The notes beneath the pieces were generated by a model. That model was not told the origin of the DNA, did no database searches, and worked only from the letters and a program-made list of their open reading frames with translations. Of a stretch of DNA of 64,000 bases, positions 33,420 to 45,163 are shown in pieces. The stretch is taken from contig JAAONU010000011.1 of the NCBI GenBank assembly GCA_012932295.1, forward strand, positions 17,258,136 through 17,322,135, read 5' to 3'. The stretch is from Cyclina sinensis (taxonomy: Eukaryota; Mollusca; Bivalvia; Venerida; Veneridae). The position numbers and the translations under genes are program-made. Numbering within the stretch: position 1 is the stretch's first letter; every line of letters begins with the position of its first letter.

Positions 33420-34840
33420 CATGTTTTCTTTTTCTGCGTTGGTTTGATGTAATTGAAAATAATTTGGCCGTAATATTCAACATTTAATAAGGATTGTTAA
33501 CTTAATCTACTGTACAATTGTCTGCAGTATATTGATCGATTACGATAAAAAGAAGTAAAAATAAATGGGTATTTTTATTTAGGGCCCGTCATTTTGAGAC
33601 TCAAAAAGCTTCATACACGTACAAGCACGTGGTTTTACTGATTTCAAAAACAATTAAGGATGATATGACATACAGACAACTGATCATGAATTTGAAAATG
33701 ATATGTCTATAAAGTCATAAAAGTACAGATGCTTTATTTGGAGCATGCGTATTTATGATGTTTAGTATCTTATCATGTAATAAAACGTTTTTTGAAATTG
33801 GGATAATGCATGTATTCTTGTACTTACAATCGTTTCTCAAAAACAGCACTTTACATCAGTATAATATTAAATCGGAACCTTTTCAAGCCCAGGTAAGTGG
33901 TTACACATGTAGCAGGATAGTTTTTGAATGACATTTTATTGTAACAAAACAGAAGAGAATAGTGTTCTGTTAAATTGACTTCTATCTGAGTACTGTCTCA
34001 CAGGAACAAACAAATGAAGAGATATTAAAAGAGGCACATAAGAAACCCGAATCTCTTCTGAAAGAAAGTTATGTTTGTGGAAGAGCTGAGGATCGAACTC
34101 ATGACCCCTGTATGCTAGTGTAACAATGTAAAGTTGAGCGCGCAAAGTAAGAAAGGTTTAGAAAAAAATCTTCCATTCTTTTGACGGTAACATGAACAAT
34201 GAGTATTCTGCATGTTTCAATGTTTGGATGAACACTTGGTATTGCAAATCAAAGAAAACAAACCAATGTTTTGTAGTTAAACAAAAAGTTTTTTTGTGTA
34301 TATGGAGGTGTACAATCAATCTGAGAGTAAATTAAATGTAAAAGCTGAGTCTTTTAATGCATCAAAATTAATACAGAAAGAAATACAATTGTATTATGTT
34401 AGAAAACAAACTGTACAACTGAGATTAACAAGGTTGGATTTTTGCAAAAAATAACCTCCAAAGATTATTATGAAAATAGGTTACATTCATAAAGTAAACA
34501 AATTTATTGAATAACATTCTTTGCATATTGTCCGTTATGTAAATTGATATTTCTTTTCATTCGTCCCGCGACATCTGATTGTCTTTACAATACAAAATAC
34601 ACTCCAGTACACTTCCTTTGGTACTGTGTTACCTAACGTAGTTGGAGATACAATCAATTAATCTTGTCCGACTTTTAACTTTCAAAGTACAGAGGGTAAG
34701 GTCTGTTTTCACATATCTTCTCCTCAGAAACGAAAAGCCCAGGTTCAAAATAATTTCACAAAAAATGTTCATTATGTGGCTTTTAATTAAATCCCTTCAA
34801 GCCATTTGGGTCACTTAAAATCTGTCTACAGAGGTCGGGG
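33420..34840. repeat. Block flank, copy 2
   Basis: This matches 11387-12790 nearly end to end, including the reversed SINE-like segment (33985-34170) and the tail leading to ccatttgggtcactta. It lacks the AGCTCACCTG-type element that precedes copy 1: gcgatcatgttttctttttctgcgttgg is continuous here. Because it sits directly upstream of the TRIM 5' flank, the duplicated block joined this flank to the TRIM locus. Confidence 0.8.
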
Positions 34841-34849
34841 CCTGTCTTC

Positions 34850-35970
34850 AAAATATGACCAAACGGAAAACTTTAAAAATCTTATCCTCAGAAAACAGCG
34901 GCCCGTTTTCAACATTATATCACAAATATGTCCCTTTGGTGACCCCTTTATAAAATTCCTCCAAGCACTTTGTGCCCCTTTAAAAATAAGGCCTATAAAG
35001 GGCATGTCAAGTTTTCGCTTTATGACTTTATTTTAAACTTTGAAAATGTTCTCATTAGAAATTACCAGCCCGATTTCAAATTTCTTCAAGCTATTTAGGA
35101 CCCTTTACAATTATGGATTACAGAGGGCGGAGACTGTTTTCACTGTAAGTTTTATTTTAAACTTTAAAAATCTTCTCCGCAGAAACCACTGTACCGATAT
35201 CAAAACAATTTTAGAAAAATATTCCTTATGTGTCTCTTTATCAGATTCCTCCAAGCCATTTGGGTCCCTTAAAAAACTTTCCTACTTTATGGCTACATTG
35301 TAACATTCTGTAACATTGTCCTTAGAAACCACAGGTAAAATTTCAAAATAATTCTACTGAAATATTTATTGTGTGACTTTTAATGAAATACCTTTACACC
35401 TTGTTAGCTTGAAGAAAAACTCGGTTGACTTGGGCTGCTTTTCAGTTTACAACTATAAAGAAACTTTGAATATATCCCTCTGAGAAACCGCTTGCACAAT
35501 GTCAAAGTAATTCTTCACAATTGCTCTTCAGTTGGCCCTTTTTTAATAGCCTTTGAGTAACGAAAAGTCTGTTCATCAGAAACCCTTGGCTCAGTTTCAA
35601 ATTATCTCACATAAATGTTACTTTGGTGGCGTTTTATGAAATCCATTGAAGCCATGTTGGTTCTCAAAAAATGACAGTAGCTGGGCAATGTTTCACTATA
35701 TCTATATGGAAAACTTTAAAAATATTCTCCAAAAAAACCTTCGGCTCAGTTTCAAAGTTATTTCACAGAAATGTTCTTTAGGTGAACCTTTATTATATTT
35801 GTTTGAGTAAGGTTGGTTAGAAAAAATAATGTATAATTTTGAAAACATTGTTTAACCTTGACTTACTGATCTGTATTCTATTTTTGGAAGTTACAGCATT
35901 GAAAATTTAACAATATCTATAATTTTTCTCAGGTGAGCGATAAAAGCCTACCATGCCCCTCTTGTTTTAA
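34850..35970. repeat. Duplicated flank repeat, copy 2 (paralogous to 23.13-24.21 kb)
   Basis: Full alignment partner of 23126-24210, ending ctcaggtgagcgataaaagcc...catgcccctcttg. This copy keeps the better-preserved terminus (CAGGTGAGCGAT). The sequence after it (ttttaagtagtatttgaacacg, then gaaatcatcatgcatatttt) also matches 24202-24320. The next segment in the other copy is exon 1 of the gene family, which is missing here. Confidence 0.75.
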
Positions 35971-36034
35971 GTAGTATTTGAACACGTATTTATTAAGTGA
36001 AATCATCATGCATATTTTAAATAAACATTTAATT

Positions 36035-36515
36035 TTTTATAATTATTATTATTTCTATTTATTTTGTATTAATAAAAAAGTATTGTGACTATAGGATAGA
36101 GATTAAAAGCAACTCATATCACATGCTGATCTCCCAATTTCCATAACAAAAAAAAATTAAAAGTTTTTGACATTTATGCATAGACTTTATCCCATGTCAT
36201 AATTCTTATGGTAAGAATGGCGTTTTTACACGTTTGTGTTTCAGTTACTGTTTTATTTGAAGTATTCCTCAGTAAGTTAAAAGATTTCTTTGAAATACCC
36301 GGTATAACATTTTCCTTAAATTCATTTTACTATTGTAATTTGATATTAGCTAACAAACAAACAAAAAAAGTAAAGAAAGAAAGAAAATGTTGCGTAAAGA
36401 AGGAAGAAAGGACAATTTATTAAGCCAATTAAAGCAATCCAACGCGGAAATTAGACAATTAGACTCAAATTTCACGGACAAGTGTATCTTCTTTTTATAA
36501 AAACAACAGATCTTT
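36035..36515 (+). pseudogene. Relic intron of the gene family, exon 1 deleted
   Basis: Intron sequence of the 5986-9792 gene without its exon 1. The upstream flank ends aaacatttaatttttt (about 36035), then sequence matching the start of the gene's intron follows (attattattattt, atatcacatgctgat, actttatcccatgtca). The 2-kb AGCTCACCTG repeat is absent at tataacattttccttaaattc, defining the empty site. The match resumes with aagcaatccaacgcgga (36432) and is then interrupted by a mariner relic. Confidence 0.65.
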
Positions 36516-36960
36516 TAGTCTGAATTTTGGAACAAATACACACGAAGCTTCATGCATTCAGGAATTAAATAAATACTGACTTTAATAAAAGAATGAGATA
36601 ATTTCCAGCCATACACTGCCACGTTTAAATTTCCTGACTTTAAAACTTTAACAGTCATTGGGCGTTTGGCATTTACGTTTGAAAGTCGATCTAATTTTTT
36701 AGTCAGGTCTTGTATGTCTGTGAATCTCCTGCATCGCAGGTCCGCTTTTAACTGAGGCAAAAAAGAATAATCCAATGGAGCAAGGTCTTGCGATTATGGT
36801 GCGTGTCTCAATCGTTCATATCCTAGAAGGTCTATAGTACATAAAGTATGTGCCAGAGACTTCCTTAAGCTTGATGATACATGAGGTTCTCGGTGTTTAG
36901 ATTCGGGCGCTTTTTGCGGACAGAATGTGTCAAATCCCGTTGGACAACCTAAAAGTAGAT
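36515..36960 (-). pseudogene. Mariner-type transposase C-terminal relic
   Basis: On the minus strand one frame reads REPHVSSSLRKSLA, LLGYERLRHAP, a TAA at 36791, then SQDLAPLDYSFLPQLKADLR, CRRFTDIQDLTKKLD. This matches the H-x-P-Y-S-P-D-L-A-P-x-D-[YF] block of mariner transposases, with the Tyr codon turned into a stop, followed by the usual L-K-x-x-L-R-x-[RK]-x-F segment. The two parts are in the same frame. Only the C-terminal third is present. It lies inside the relic intron before exon 2 of the 37.1-kb copy. Confidence 0.75.
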
Positions 36961-37111
36961 ATACACGAGTGAATGTAAAATTTTTGTACTTTATTTTATT
37001 GTAGAAATGCATAACTTTAAAGGTAATTCAACAACTCAATCATATTAGAGGTCAGCTCTACTATTTAGGTCTTCATTTTGTGTAAATAACCAAGGAAATA
37101 TATGTTCAACT

Positions 37112-37450
37112 CATTTTCCAAGCTGCAGGTGTTGGAGGATCCAAAACTATTCTTTGAATGGGCATATTAACTTTGCAACACTGCAGTATGTCAGCTTAAT
37201 TTTATTTCGCGCAGGTCATCCAATTGTCACGTCCTGCAAAGATCCGTTCAAGAAAGAAAACGGTTGTAACAACCCACTGCTTAAATATCGATATGGCAAA
37301 CTATTGTGGTCTTGCCAAGCAACATTAAAAACATATTATTAGATGTAATTGCCATTGGTGATATTCATCTTAATTTAATGCCAAGTGCGCCGGTATAGAA
37401 CAAATTGGGTAAGATAGATCAAGCTGGTACGGATCCTAAACCTGGAATAA
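37112..37450 (+). pseudogene. Exon-2 relic of the two-exon gene family
   Basis: This matches exon 2 of the intact gene from the acceptor region (attttccaag|ctgcaggtg) to the terminal Gly-rich tail. It preserves gtgttggaggatccaaaactattctttgaatg, a frameshift at the QYVRF strand, RAGHPIVTSCKDPF, LLKYRYGKLLWSCQ and the tail tgatattcatctta...gatcaagctggtacggatcc. Stops and frameshifts prevent translation. The 3' flank aligns with those after 9792 and 24710. Confidence 0.85.
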
Positions 37451-38034
37451 AAAGGATAGATTCTAGAATAGTTAAACATCCTATAGTATACCACTGACAA
37501 AAATTCATTATATCATATACCGACATGAGGTAATCGTAATCGATTGCAAGTGATATCAGTTTGTTCGTGTAATTAAAAGTATTCGCTTACTTTTGAAAAA
37601 CCCAGTACATTTATCGTAATCGCAATCATTGCATGCCAGAAAAAGCTGTAATCGCCGATTACTTTTCGATATAATTTCGATCTCTTTATCTTGGCCATAT
37701 CTGTTGCCTGTATCCTAATCTGTCTACTAAGCAGAGCTAGGTGTTAATCCTTTTGATTAGGTGTAAATTTGATTATATCCCATTTGCATTATCACATTGT
37801 TTCTGAGTTACAAACCAGTTTTTTATTCAGTCTGAGGCCTGGGCTAAAATATTTGACAATGTGAGAAATCAATCGTCGTTACACTAAACAAACATCCCTA
37901 GTTTATTGTCCCTTGACTGAGCTTTAATGGTATAATATCTTACACTTATTGATCAGCTCACCATTTTCATTGCTTTTACCTGTTACATACCAGGTGTTTA
38001 TTTGATTTTCTGCACATCAGGAGGTAGTCTTAAT

Positions 38035-38510
38035 ATGGCATTTCAGTTTTTTGAAATACCACCAGATGCTAGTGGAATTACAAAAGCATTAGATCAAAGA
38101 TACAAGCTGGATTGGTTTGAAACTGAAAAAGCATATGAAATTAAGAAATGTTGTCACAAAAATGTTTGGAAATGTTAGATACAACTAACCAGATACCAGA
38201 TCCCTCTTTTCCACCATGTACAATTCCAAAGTCAGGAAAACCTGAAGATTATTTCTTTTCTAACCAAAGAAAAGATAGAAAAATGCATCTCTATCCAAAG
38301 AATCCGAAGTCACAACCAAGTGAAGACATGACATTATACCCAGATAACAAGTTAATGTTTCCTGCTGTGTCAAAGGTTGCTGCCAAGTACCTCTCGATGT
38401 CTGCAACTTCTGTTCCAGTAGAGAGATTATATAGTGTAGCAGGCAAAGTGTTTCGCCCTGAGCGTTGCCGACTAAGTGACAAAAGATTTGAACAGTTAAT
38501 AACATGATAA
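38035..38510 (+). pseudogene. hAT transposase C-terminal fragment
   Basis: An upstream frame gives PDASGITKALDQRYKLDW, then a frame shift leads to an open frame at 38148-38507. Its end reads FPAVSKVAAKYLSMSATSVP, VERLYSVAGKVFRPERCRLS. This is the hAT dimerisation domain signature (P-x(4)-A-x(2)-[YF]-L-x-[IM]-x-A-[ST]-x(3)-E-R-x-[FY]-S-x-A-G-x(5)-R-x-x-L). The N-terminal DNA-binding and catalytic parts are missing. Together with surrounding sequence from about 37600 it is an insertion between the exon-2 relic and the third flank copy. Confidence 0.85.
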
Positions 38511-38689
38511 AATAATGATGATAAAATGCAGTTCCAACATTTAAAATATATAACTGCGATATTTAACTTAATACTCTTGGATTATTTAAACTTCGGGACA
38601 TATATGTTGCACTGTGTATGCTAGATTAAAAAATATAGAAGATACATAAAAATCCTGTATGCTTTATTTTCTTTTGAGGTAATCGACCA

Positions 38690-39600
38690 CAAGTCTGTCA
38701 TATAAACACACACATGGTGTTTCAAGCGATCAAGTGTGCTTCTATGCGCTGGCTTGATGTACATCAAATTAAGTTGACAATTATACTTAATTATTGATAA
38801 GGGCTGTTAACATCTACGGTCTAAATATCTGTGGTATATTAATTTATCGACTAAGAAAATTTAAAATAAAAAGTGCCAACTGTTAAAATCAAAGAAGTAA
38901 ACAGTAAGTAATATTTATTTAAGAACGCAAAATGATTTATACACGTTTAAGCACCATGTTTTACTAATTTAATAAAGGTTTAAAAATGACATACATACAA
39001 CAGACACATAAATTTTAAAATGATAGTTCTGTAATGTACATGCCATAAAGGACAGATACTTCATTTTAGCACTATATTTTGTATCTTATCATGTAAACAA
39101 AAATTTTTTTCAGAAAAATGAGACAAGTAAACTACAGTTAGTAAGTCAACTTGCATGTAAGCAGGTTACTGTTAATATTTTTGTTCAGTTGAGGATGATA
39201 GTGTCCTGCTGTGTTTCCAAGCATTTCATTACTCTTACCAGCAATACAGGGAGCTATATGAACAAATCAAAATTGGGACATTCTGAAAGTGAACTCATTT
39301 TGCACTTATTTCTTTCATTTTAACTATTTACACACCATTTAAGAGAAGAGAATGAGAAATATTGTTACATGTAAGGTATATAACAGCTAAACAGATGACG
39401 TTTATGCAGTTATCTCCCTTTGAACATTCGTTTCTGAAAACCATTTAATAATAACATGAAACACGATGCGCAAGCTCAGGCTTAGAGTGAAATGAGAATT
39501 AGCACATGATATTTTAAACTTTCCCACAGGTGCAGACAAGTGAAGAGATAGATAAAGAGGTGCCAAAGGAACCCCTGTTATTGTTAATAAATCCCTGGAT
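38690..39600. repeat. Block flank, copy 3 (most diverged)
   Basis: Similar to 11387-12000 and 33420-34030: gcgatcaagtgtgcttctatgcgctgg-ttgatg, atattaatttatcgacta, then gtgcagacaagtgaagagatagataaagaggtgcc, which corresponds to the 3' half of the reversed SINE-like segment. It has the ancestral junction without the AGCTCACCTG element. Similarity fades after about 39600. Confidence 0.65.
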
Positions 39601-40026
39601 TTTTAAAACTTGCTCTGTATATAGCATAGCTACACGCGGAGTTTATTTCTTGAAAAGGGACGGTTCAACGTGTCCACAAGATTTCACAATAAGCTAAATA
39701 AGTTTGCAGAGGTTTGTTTAAGTTATGAAAACAGACAATTGCATTCACATTATTTTCTTTCAGCACACATATCAGGGTTCCGGCGGAACCTCAATGTTGA
39801 CCAGGTGTTTGATTAGAGAATATTTGCTTCGAGAATCAAGCGTAAAGTTAATTTCATCAAATGCAATTCTGAACCAGGTTTTTCCAGTTGTGTTAAGACA
39901 GTTTTCCCTTTTTATAGCACTACTGTAATCATTTTGCCTAAGTTGAAATAGCCCTGAGAGCTTCAGCGTCATATAGCAGAAACTTGCGCGGTCTGTTCAA
40001 CAAATTTTTAGGTATGGATAATGTAA

Positions 40027-40094
40027 GCGCAGTGCAGTGCACTGCGGTGCGGTACGGTACAGCACGGTACGGTACGATACAGTACAGTACAGAG
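40027..40094. repeat. Degenerate pentamer array (GTACG/GTACA/GTGCA)
   Basis: About thirteen 5-bp units of the type GT-[AG]-C-[AG], for example GGTACGGTACAGCACGGTAC, ending cagtacagtacag. Because GTAC is self-complementary the array is rich in small palindromes. Confidence 0.8.
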
Positions 40095-40456
40095 GAAAAA
40101 CAATTGAATTTTGCGATCTTAGGTCTCTTAGGTTCCCTCAGTACGAGTACAGAGGATTGAACATCAATGTACCTGAAATCTTAACTCACTTTATTACATG
40201 AGATTTTTTGTTTTGGCCCAGACAAATAAGCGCACCAGATACTTTTTTATATTTTTTTCACATACTACTCTTCCGGCTACAATCAAGGATATTTTGTTGT
40301 TGCTCCTGTTTTTTCTGTTTAGTTTTCTTTAAAACGAGGTATGTTCCATAAATTCACGGAATTCCATTCTCACATATCCTATGATATTTAAGAATAGACT
40401 TTTATTTTCTTCAACTCATCGGAGTTTTGGTGATATCTGTAACAACCACATCTAAG

Positions 40457-40833
40457 GAACTTGAAGCACGCCATTTTTGTTATACATTTCAAACGCTCTC
40501 AAACTGCTGTTGAATAGTCAAACTTTTCAGCCTGACATTTGTAGCAGACGATATAAGCAATGTTATATATAATATATGTATCAATCCAGTTGCCCCCCTT
40601 GCATTTTGCTGCAAGGTGCAAGCACAGAAAATGCCCATTGAAAAATATCCTACCTCACAATTACATTACAGTGAAGGAAAAGCAATTTGCACACTGAGCT
40701 TGATGAAAAAAATCAGTTCAGCGGCGGACATTTTGTAGACAATTGGCACGTGAGTGTACGTCAAGAAAGTGAACCGCATTCTTCAGTTTGACGTTTAAGT
40801 GACGTTACGTTGACGTCGGCGTGCTTCAAGTTC
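40457..40833. mobile_element. 377-bp segment bounded by a 16-bp perfect inverted repeat
   Basis: GAACTTGAAGCACGCC at 40457-40472 is the exact reverse complement of GGCGTGCTTCAAGTTC at 40818-40833. The interior is unremarkable and non-coding. The structure fits a MITE, but no target-site duplication was identified, so the class is open. Confidence 0.55.
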
Positions 40834-42442
40834 GACACAGTGCTCTTGTTCAATGTAAAATTAACTGTTTCATGCACCACTAAAGTTTTTGGTCAGTAAG
40901 TCAGCCATAACTAAACGTATCTCAAGATGTGTTCTGTTTAGGTTGAAAACAAGAGAAATTTCTGCGAATTTATGAAGCAGCCCTTGTTAGTAACTGCAAA
41001 TTGAAAGGGTGAGAGGGTGAAACATGGGCAAACACGGAATCAAACAACACATGTAAATAACGCCATTTTGTGTAACAACTTTTATTTAAATGATTACTTT
41101 GCAATATCACATGAAGTTTTGCAACCGTCCATAATAATTGCAAAAACAGGCTTCATTTATGAAGTAAAAAAAAGATTTATTGAATAAAAACTTAATATAT
41201 CATACTTACAGAAAACAACAAAAACTGATTTCGATCACAGAGATATTCTTGAATTACCCATAATACAGTACTGCATCTAAATATAGACAGTAAATTATAC
41301 AGGTTATAAATAGAAATTGCACTCAGAAGTTTATATAATACTATAAATCTAAACATTTCTTCCTGGGAAAACAACATTGAATACTGTATGATATGTATAA
41401 ATCAAAAGACAATAAATAAACAAGATATGAACGCTTCAAAAACTGTTATTATGGAAGCAAGCATGGACGTTTCTCTTCGAGTTAGTATGAACATTTAAGT
41501 TACACACTTATGTGAATGAGTGCACAAAATATCGTCACTTAATTTTCAGGAATGTCCATGTAAAGTAAAAAAAAACACAACAATAATAGTCACTAAGTCG
41601 TCCATGCTACCGAAAGTTATCTTCGATCTGACAAAAAAAAACAGTGTAGGAAGGAAATTGAATATAATGGATTGATTTCAAACTTACACTGAAAGAATTT
41701 TATAAAGATCTATACATGGAAACTTTTTTATTGACAAAAGTTCAAATATAAAATAAGATGACAAAACTTCATTCTGAGAAACCTTGAACCCTCTGTTTTA
41801 TATATAGCAGTGAATGGTTGATTGTCGTATAATCGTAAAAGCGACTGACTCACAGAATTCAGCCTGCACATGATTTTCTTTAAAATTAAAGAAAAGTTAA
41901 TGTTATATTAAAACACAACAACAACAACATAATCTTATGCTTCTACACATCATAAAAACTGAAGAAAAATGAATTTGATTTCAACAGGATTCGAGCCCAT
42001 GCCCTTTCGGTCAGTAAAATTGAGTAAGAGGAGTTAAAACTACTAAGCAAAAAAGACATGTTAGTACAAATAATAGTCAAAATTAACAATATAAGCCAAC
42101 GGGTTAATTTTTTATCGATAAAGTGTAAAAAAAACTTTATATCATGATCTGTTTCTGGAACAAAAATTGAGACTGTAACTAAGTTTAGATAGTTTCTTCA
42201 CAATTACAACTAGACTATATGTATAAACATTTTCTTTTTTATGCATCGCCAATCCGTCTGTAAGTCAGTCACTTTAAATACTGTTACATGTATAAACAGA
42301 AAGCCATCATTTTTTCTTTGGTCCTTAAACAGACTCGGTGCCATTTGTTTATCAAGTTTCTAAATCGTATTTTGCTTGTGTGATTCAGATGTATTTGTTC
42401 TTTGTAGATACTGACAAGTCACTGATAATATATTTTACTATT
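40834..42442. other. Intergenic, no gene seen
   Basis: AT-rich, only short open frames without domains, plus small A-runs and a CAA run near 41918. Confidence 0.55.
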
Positions 42443-42614
42443 TTGCTGTAACAAATGTCGTTTGTGTTTCAAAGTTATGAAACTCGTACAGGACAAATTC
42501 AAATACGAGTTAAAACTTTGACTTATCTTGTTGTACCAAATGTTGTTTGTGTTTCAAAGTTATGATACTCGTACAGGACAAATTCAAATACGAGTTAAAA
42601 CTTTGACTTATCTT
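42443..42614. repeat. Tandem duplication of an 85-bp hairpin unit
   Basis: Two nearly identical 85-bp units (42443-42527 and 42528-42612). Each contains CAAAGTT...AACTCGTA and TACGAGTT...AACTTTG, which can pair into an imperfect stem with a loop of about 14 bases. The two copies differ at about four positions. Confidence 0.85.
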
Positions 42615-44506
42615 AAAGTTACAGTACTGCAATCTTAAATTTCACAACCAAAAAAGTAACACAACAAAACTGTACAGTTCAGAAGACTTCTTTAAAAATT
42701 AAGATATGTCACCGCTTATTTAAAGATGAAGATCTGTACTGCCTACCGATCTAAAATCATAAATTCATGAAGCTGAAAATTAAAACAATGAAACAAAAAC
42801 AATGTAGTAAGAAACTGAAATTTTCAAATTGCGAAGTGGCGAACTGTAACTGTTCAATATTAAATACAAGTTTGATTAACGTTTTTGTAGTAAATACCAT
42901 CTTTTTGACAGACATTTGTTCTCTCCAGAGAGAAATGTCACGTCTGTCTATATTTACTTTTTTTTTTAATTATCTCTATTCCATCACTTATCCCATTCTA
43001 GAATTAGCTGCAATATAATTATATTTTAGACGAAATTCTCTGATGAAATATAATATCGATAAACCTAATTAATCCTTAATTTCGAAAGCCAAATTCTTTG
43101 AAAAAGTGCCAAAAATAAAGAAGACATCTTAGACCTTACTTATTTAGTCGGTGATTTTTTTTCTAATTTCAATCGAAATGGACAGTGGCCAAAACACTTA
43201 TTAGGAGAAGTATAACTAGATATATAATATAGTGCTCTAATCACCGTTGAGACCTTAGCTAAGTGTAAGTGGTGACAAGGGCGTACAAAAAAATCAAAAG
43301 GATTACACCAAACAATGCCAATTTTGTATCTTAATTCTAACAGTTTTGCAAGTGTAATATAGGTCAATAGAACTACTGTTTAACTATTGATATACAGTGT
43401 ACATAATGGAGCGCTTAATGTCAGATGCTCCGAGGAAAAGTACACGTATAACAATGTGCCAAAAAGTATACTGTCACGTTTTAAAAGCAAAGTACATGTA
43501 TAAGAAGTGTAACGCATTTGTATACATTTATCTGGTAACTCTTAAACATATAAAGTTTCTTAGTTTGAAAATTATGTACATTTGTTATAGTTAACAAATC
43601 TACAAATTACTTTGACGAATCAAAGCAATCAAAGGTATCTTGAATCGCAACAACAGCGATTTTTACAATTAACCACATTATACGCAAATAAATAAAGTCT
43701 TCATTTTGTTGTTCAACAGTTTGATGAAAATGAAAACTAGTGAATTTGAAGTTTAAATTTGTTTCGAGTTTAGAAAGTATATCACTTATTACAAATGCCG
43801 TCCATAGTAAAGTAGTCTATATAAATATCATATTTTTCTTAAAACAGTTTGATGGAGAAGATGTGAGGTTTACCTTCCCTTCTTTCCTGCATTTATTCGA
43901 ATTTTGCTAGTATCCGAATCATATGCATAGTATGGACATGTACATTTTTAAAAGTGAATGATTGATTTGGAAAAAAATGTTGCTTTTACGAAAAAAACAA
44001 CAACAAAAAAACAACAAAAAAACATTTGAGATGGCCAAGAATAAATGATAGTAACATTATAAAAATGTCGAACAGCAGCAACAAGTTTGCAAAGTCTTTC
44101 GACTAAATTTTAAAACTGATTCACACATAGTAAATGCATTCATTTTACTGACCTTTAATAAAGCTACTTCATCTCATACACTGCCCTAGCAATAATAAAT
44201 GTACCAACCGAAACGATATGTGCTTATACTTGGGTACGCTCAACTTGCTTGGTTTGTGGTGTTATGAAGTAGCGAGCTAGTTAGGTCTTAAAGCTAGTAA
44301 GAATTTACAATTCAAAAGTCCGCCGTACATGTATCTCAGTGATCCTGATGTATACACAAAATATACATGTGCAAATGGGCTTTTAATGAGAATGCAAGTT
44401 TTGTTTTACGTACATAATTAAGAGAAATTTACAGACGAATATAAATAGTAAATTAACAAGCGCCTTGAATCTGAGCAACATGTCGTCTGCAGTAATACAG
44501 GTTGTT
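42615..44506. other. Intergenic, no gene seen
   Basis: No credible open frames. The few 60-80 codon frames have no recognisable sequence. Confidence 0.55.
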
Positions 44507-44620
44507 CATTCACAAGGCATTGTCAAGAATACGAAATATATTCTCATTCACAAGGCATTGTCAAGAATACGTAATATATTCTCATTCACAAGGCATTGTC
44601 AAGAATACGTAATATATTCA
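44507..44620. repeat. Three tandem copies of a 38-bp unit
   Basis: Copies start at 44507, 44545 and 44583 and read cattcacaaggcattgtcaa followed by gaatacg[at]aatatattc[ta]. Only one or two substitutions separate them, indicating a recent local duplication. Confidence 0.9.
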
Positions 44621-45163
44621 TAAACATTATACTATAAAGCATTCAATCTTCCCATGTCGCTGTGCTTCATTTCGTCTGTGGATAATAGTTCCTTTTTGCG
44701 TCCTTTTGTCCACATATTTCATCTCATTTTTTGTTTTGTCGTTTTATCTTATTTTTACTTTGTTTTCGTTAGATTATTTCTGTTAAGCGATGAACGGGAT
44801 ATATTCATATAATTGCTTGTAAATATACCACATTGCAGTTTAAAGAATACCTCGTCTTCAAATGATAAAATACATATTAATTATATTATACAGTACTGAT
44901 CTATTGAAAGTCGATCTCTACATATCTTTACAAACTTTATTCTTCATATGTATAGTGTTCTTTTTGTCGTTAATCTGTTTTACAGAATCACATTTTCAGG
45001 GCAACTCTATATCAAAGGTTTTCACTAGCACCAAATTGCCTTGAATATTGTTTTTCATTCACAAGAAGGCTTACATTAAAACTGCTTGGCAAAACATAAC
45101 TTTTGAAATGCAAAAATACAATAACTTAACACAACTTTGATGTTAAAATCCACCATTCAAACA

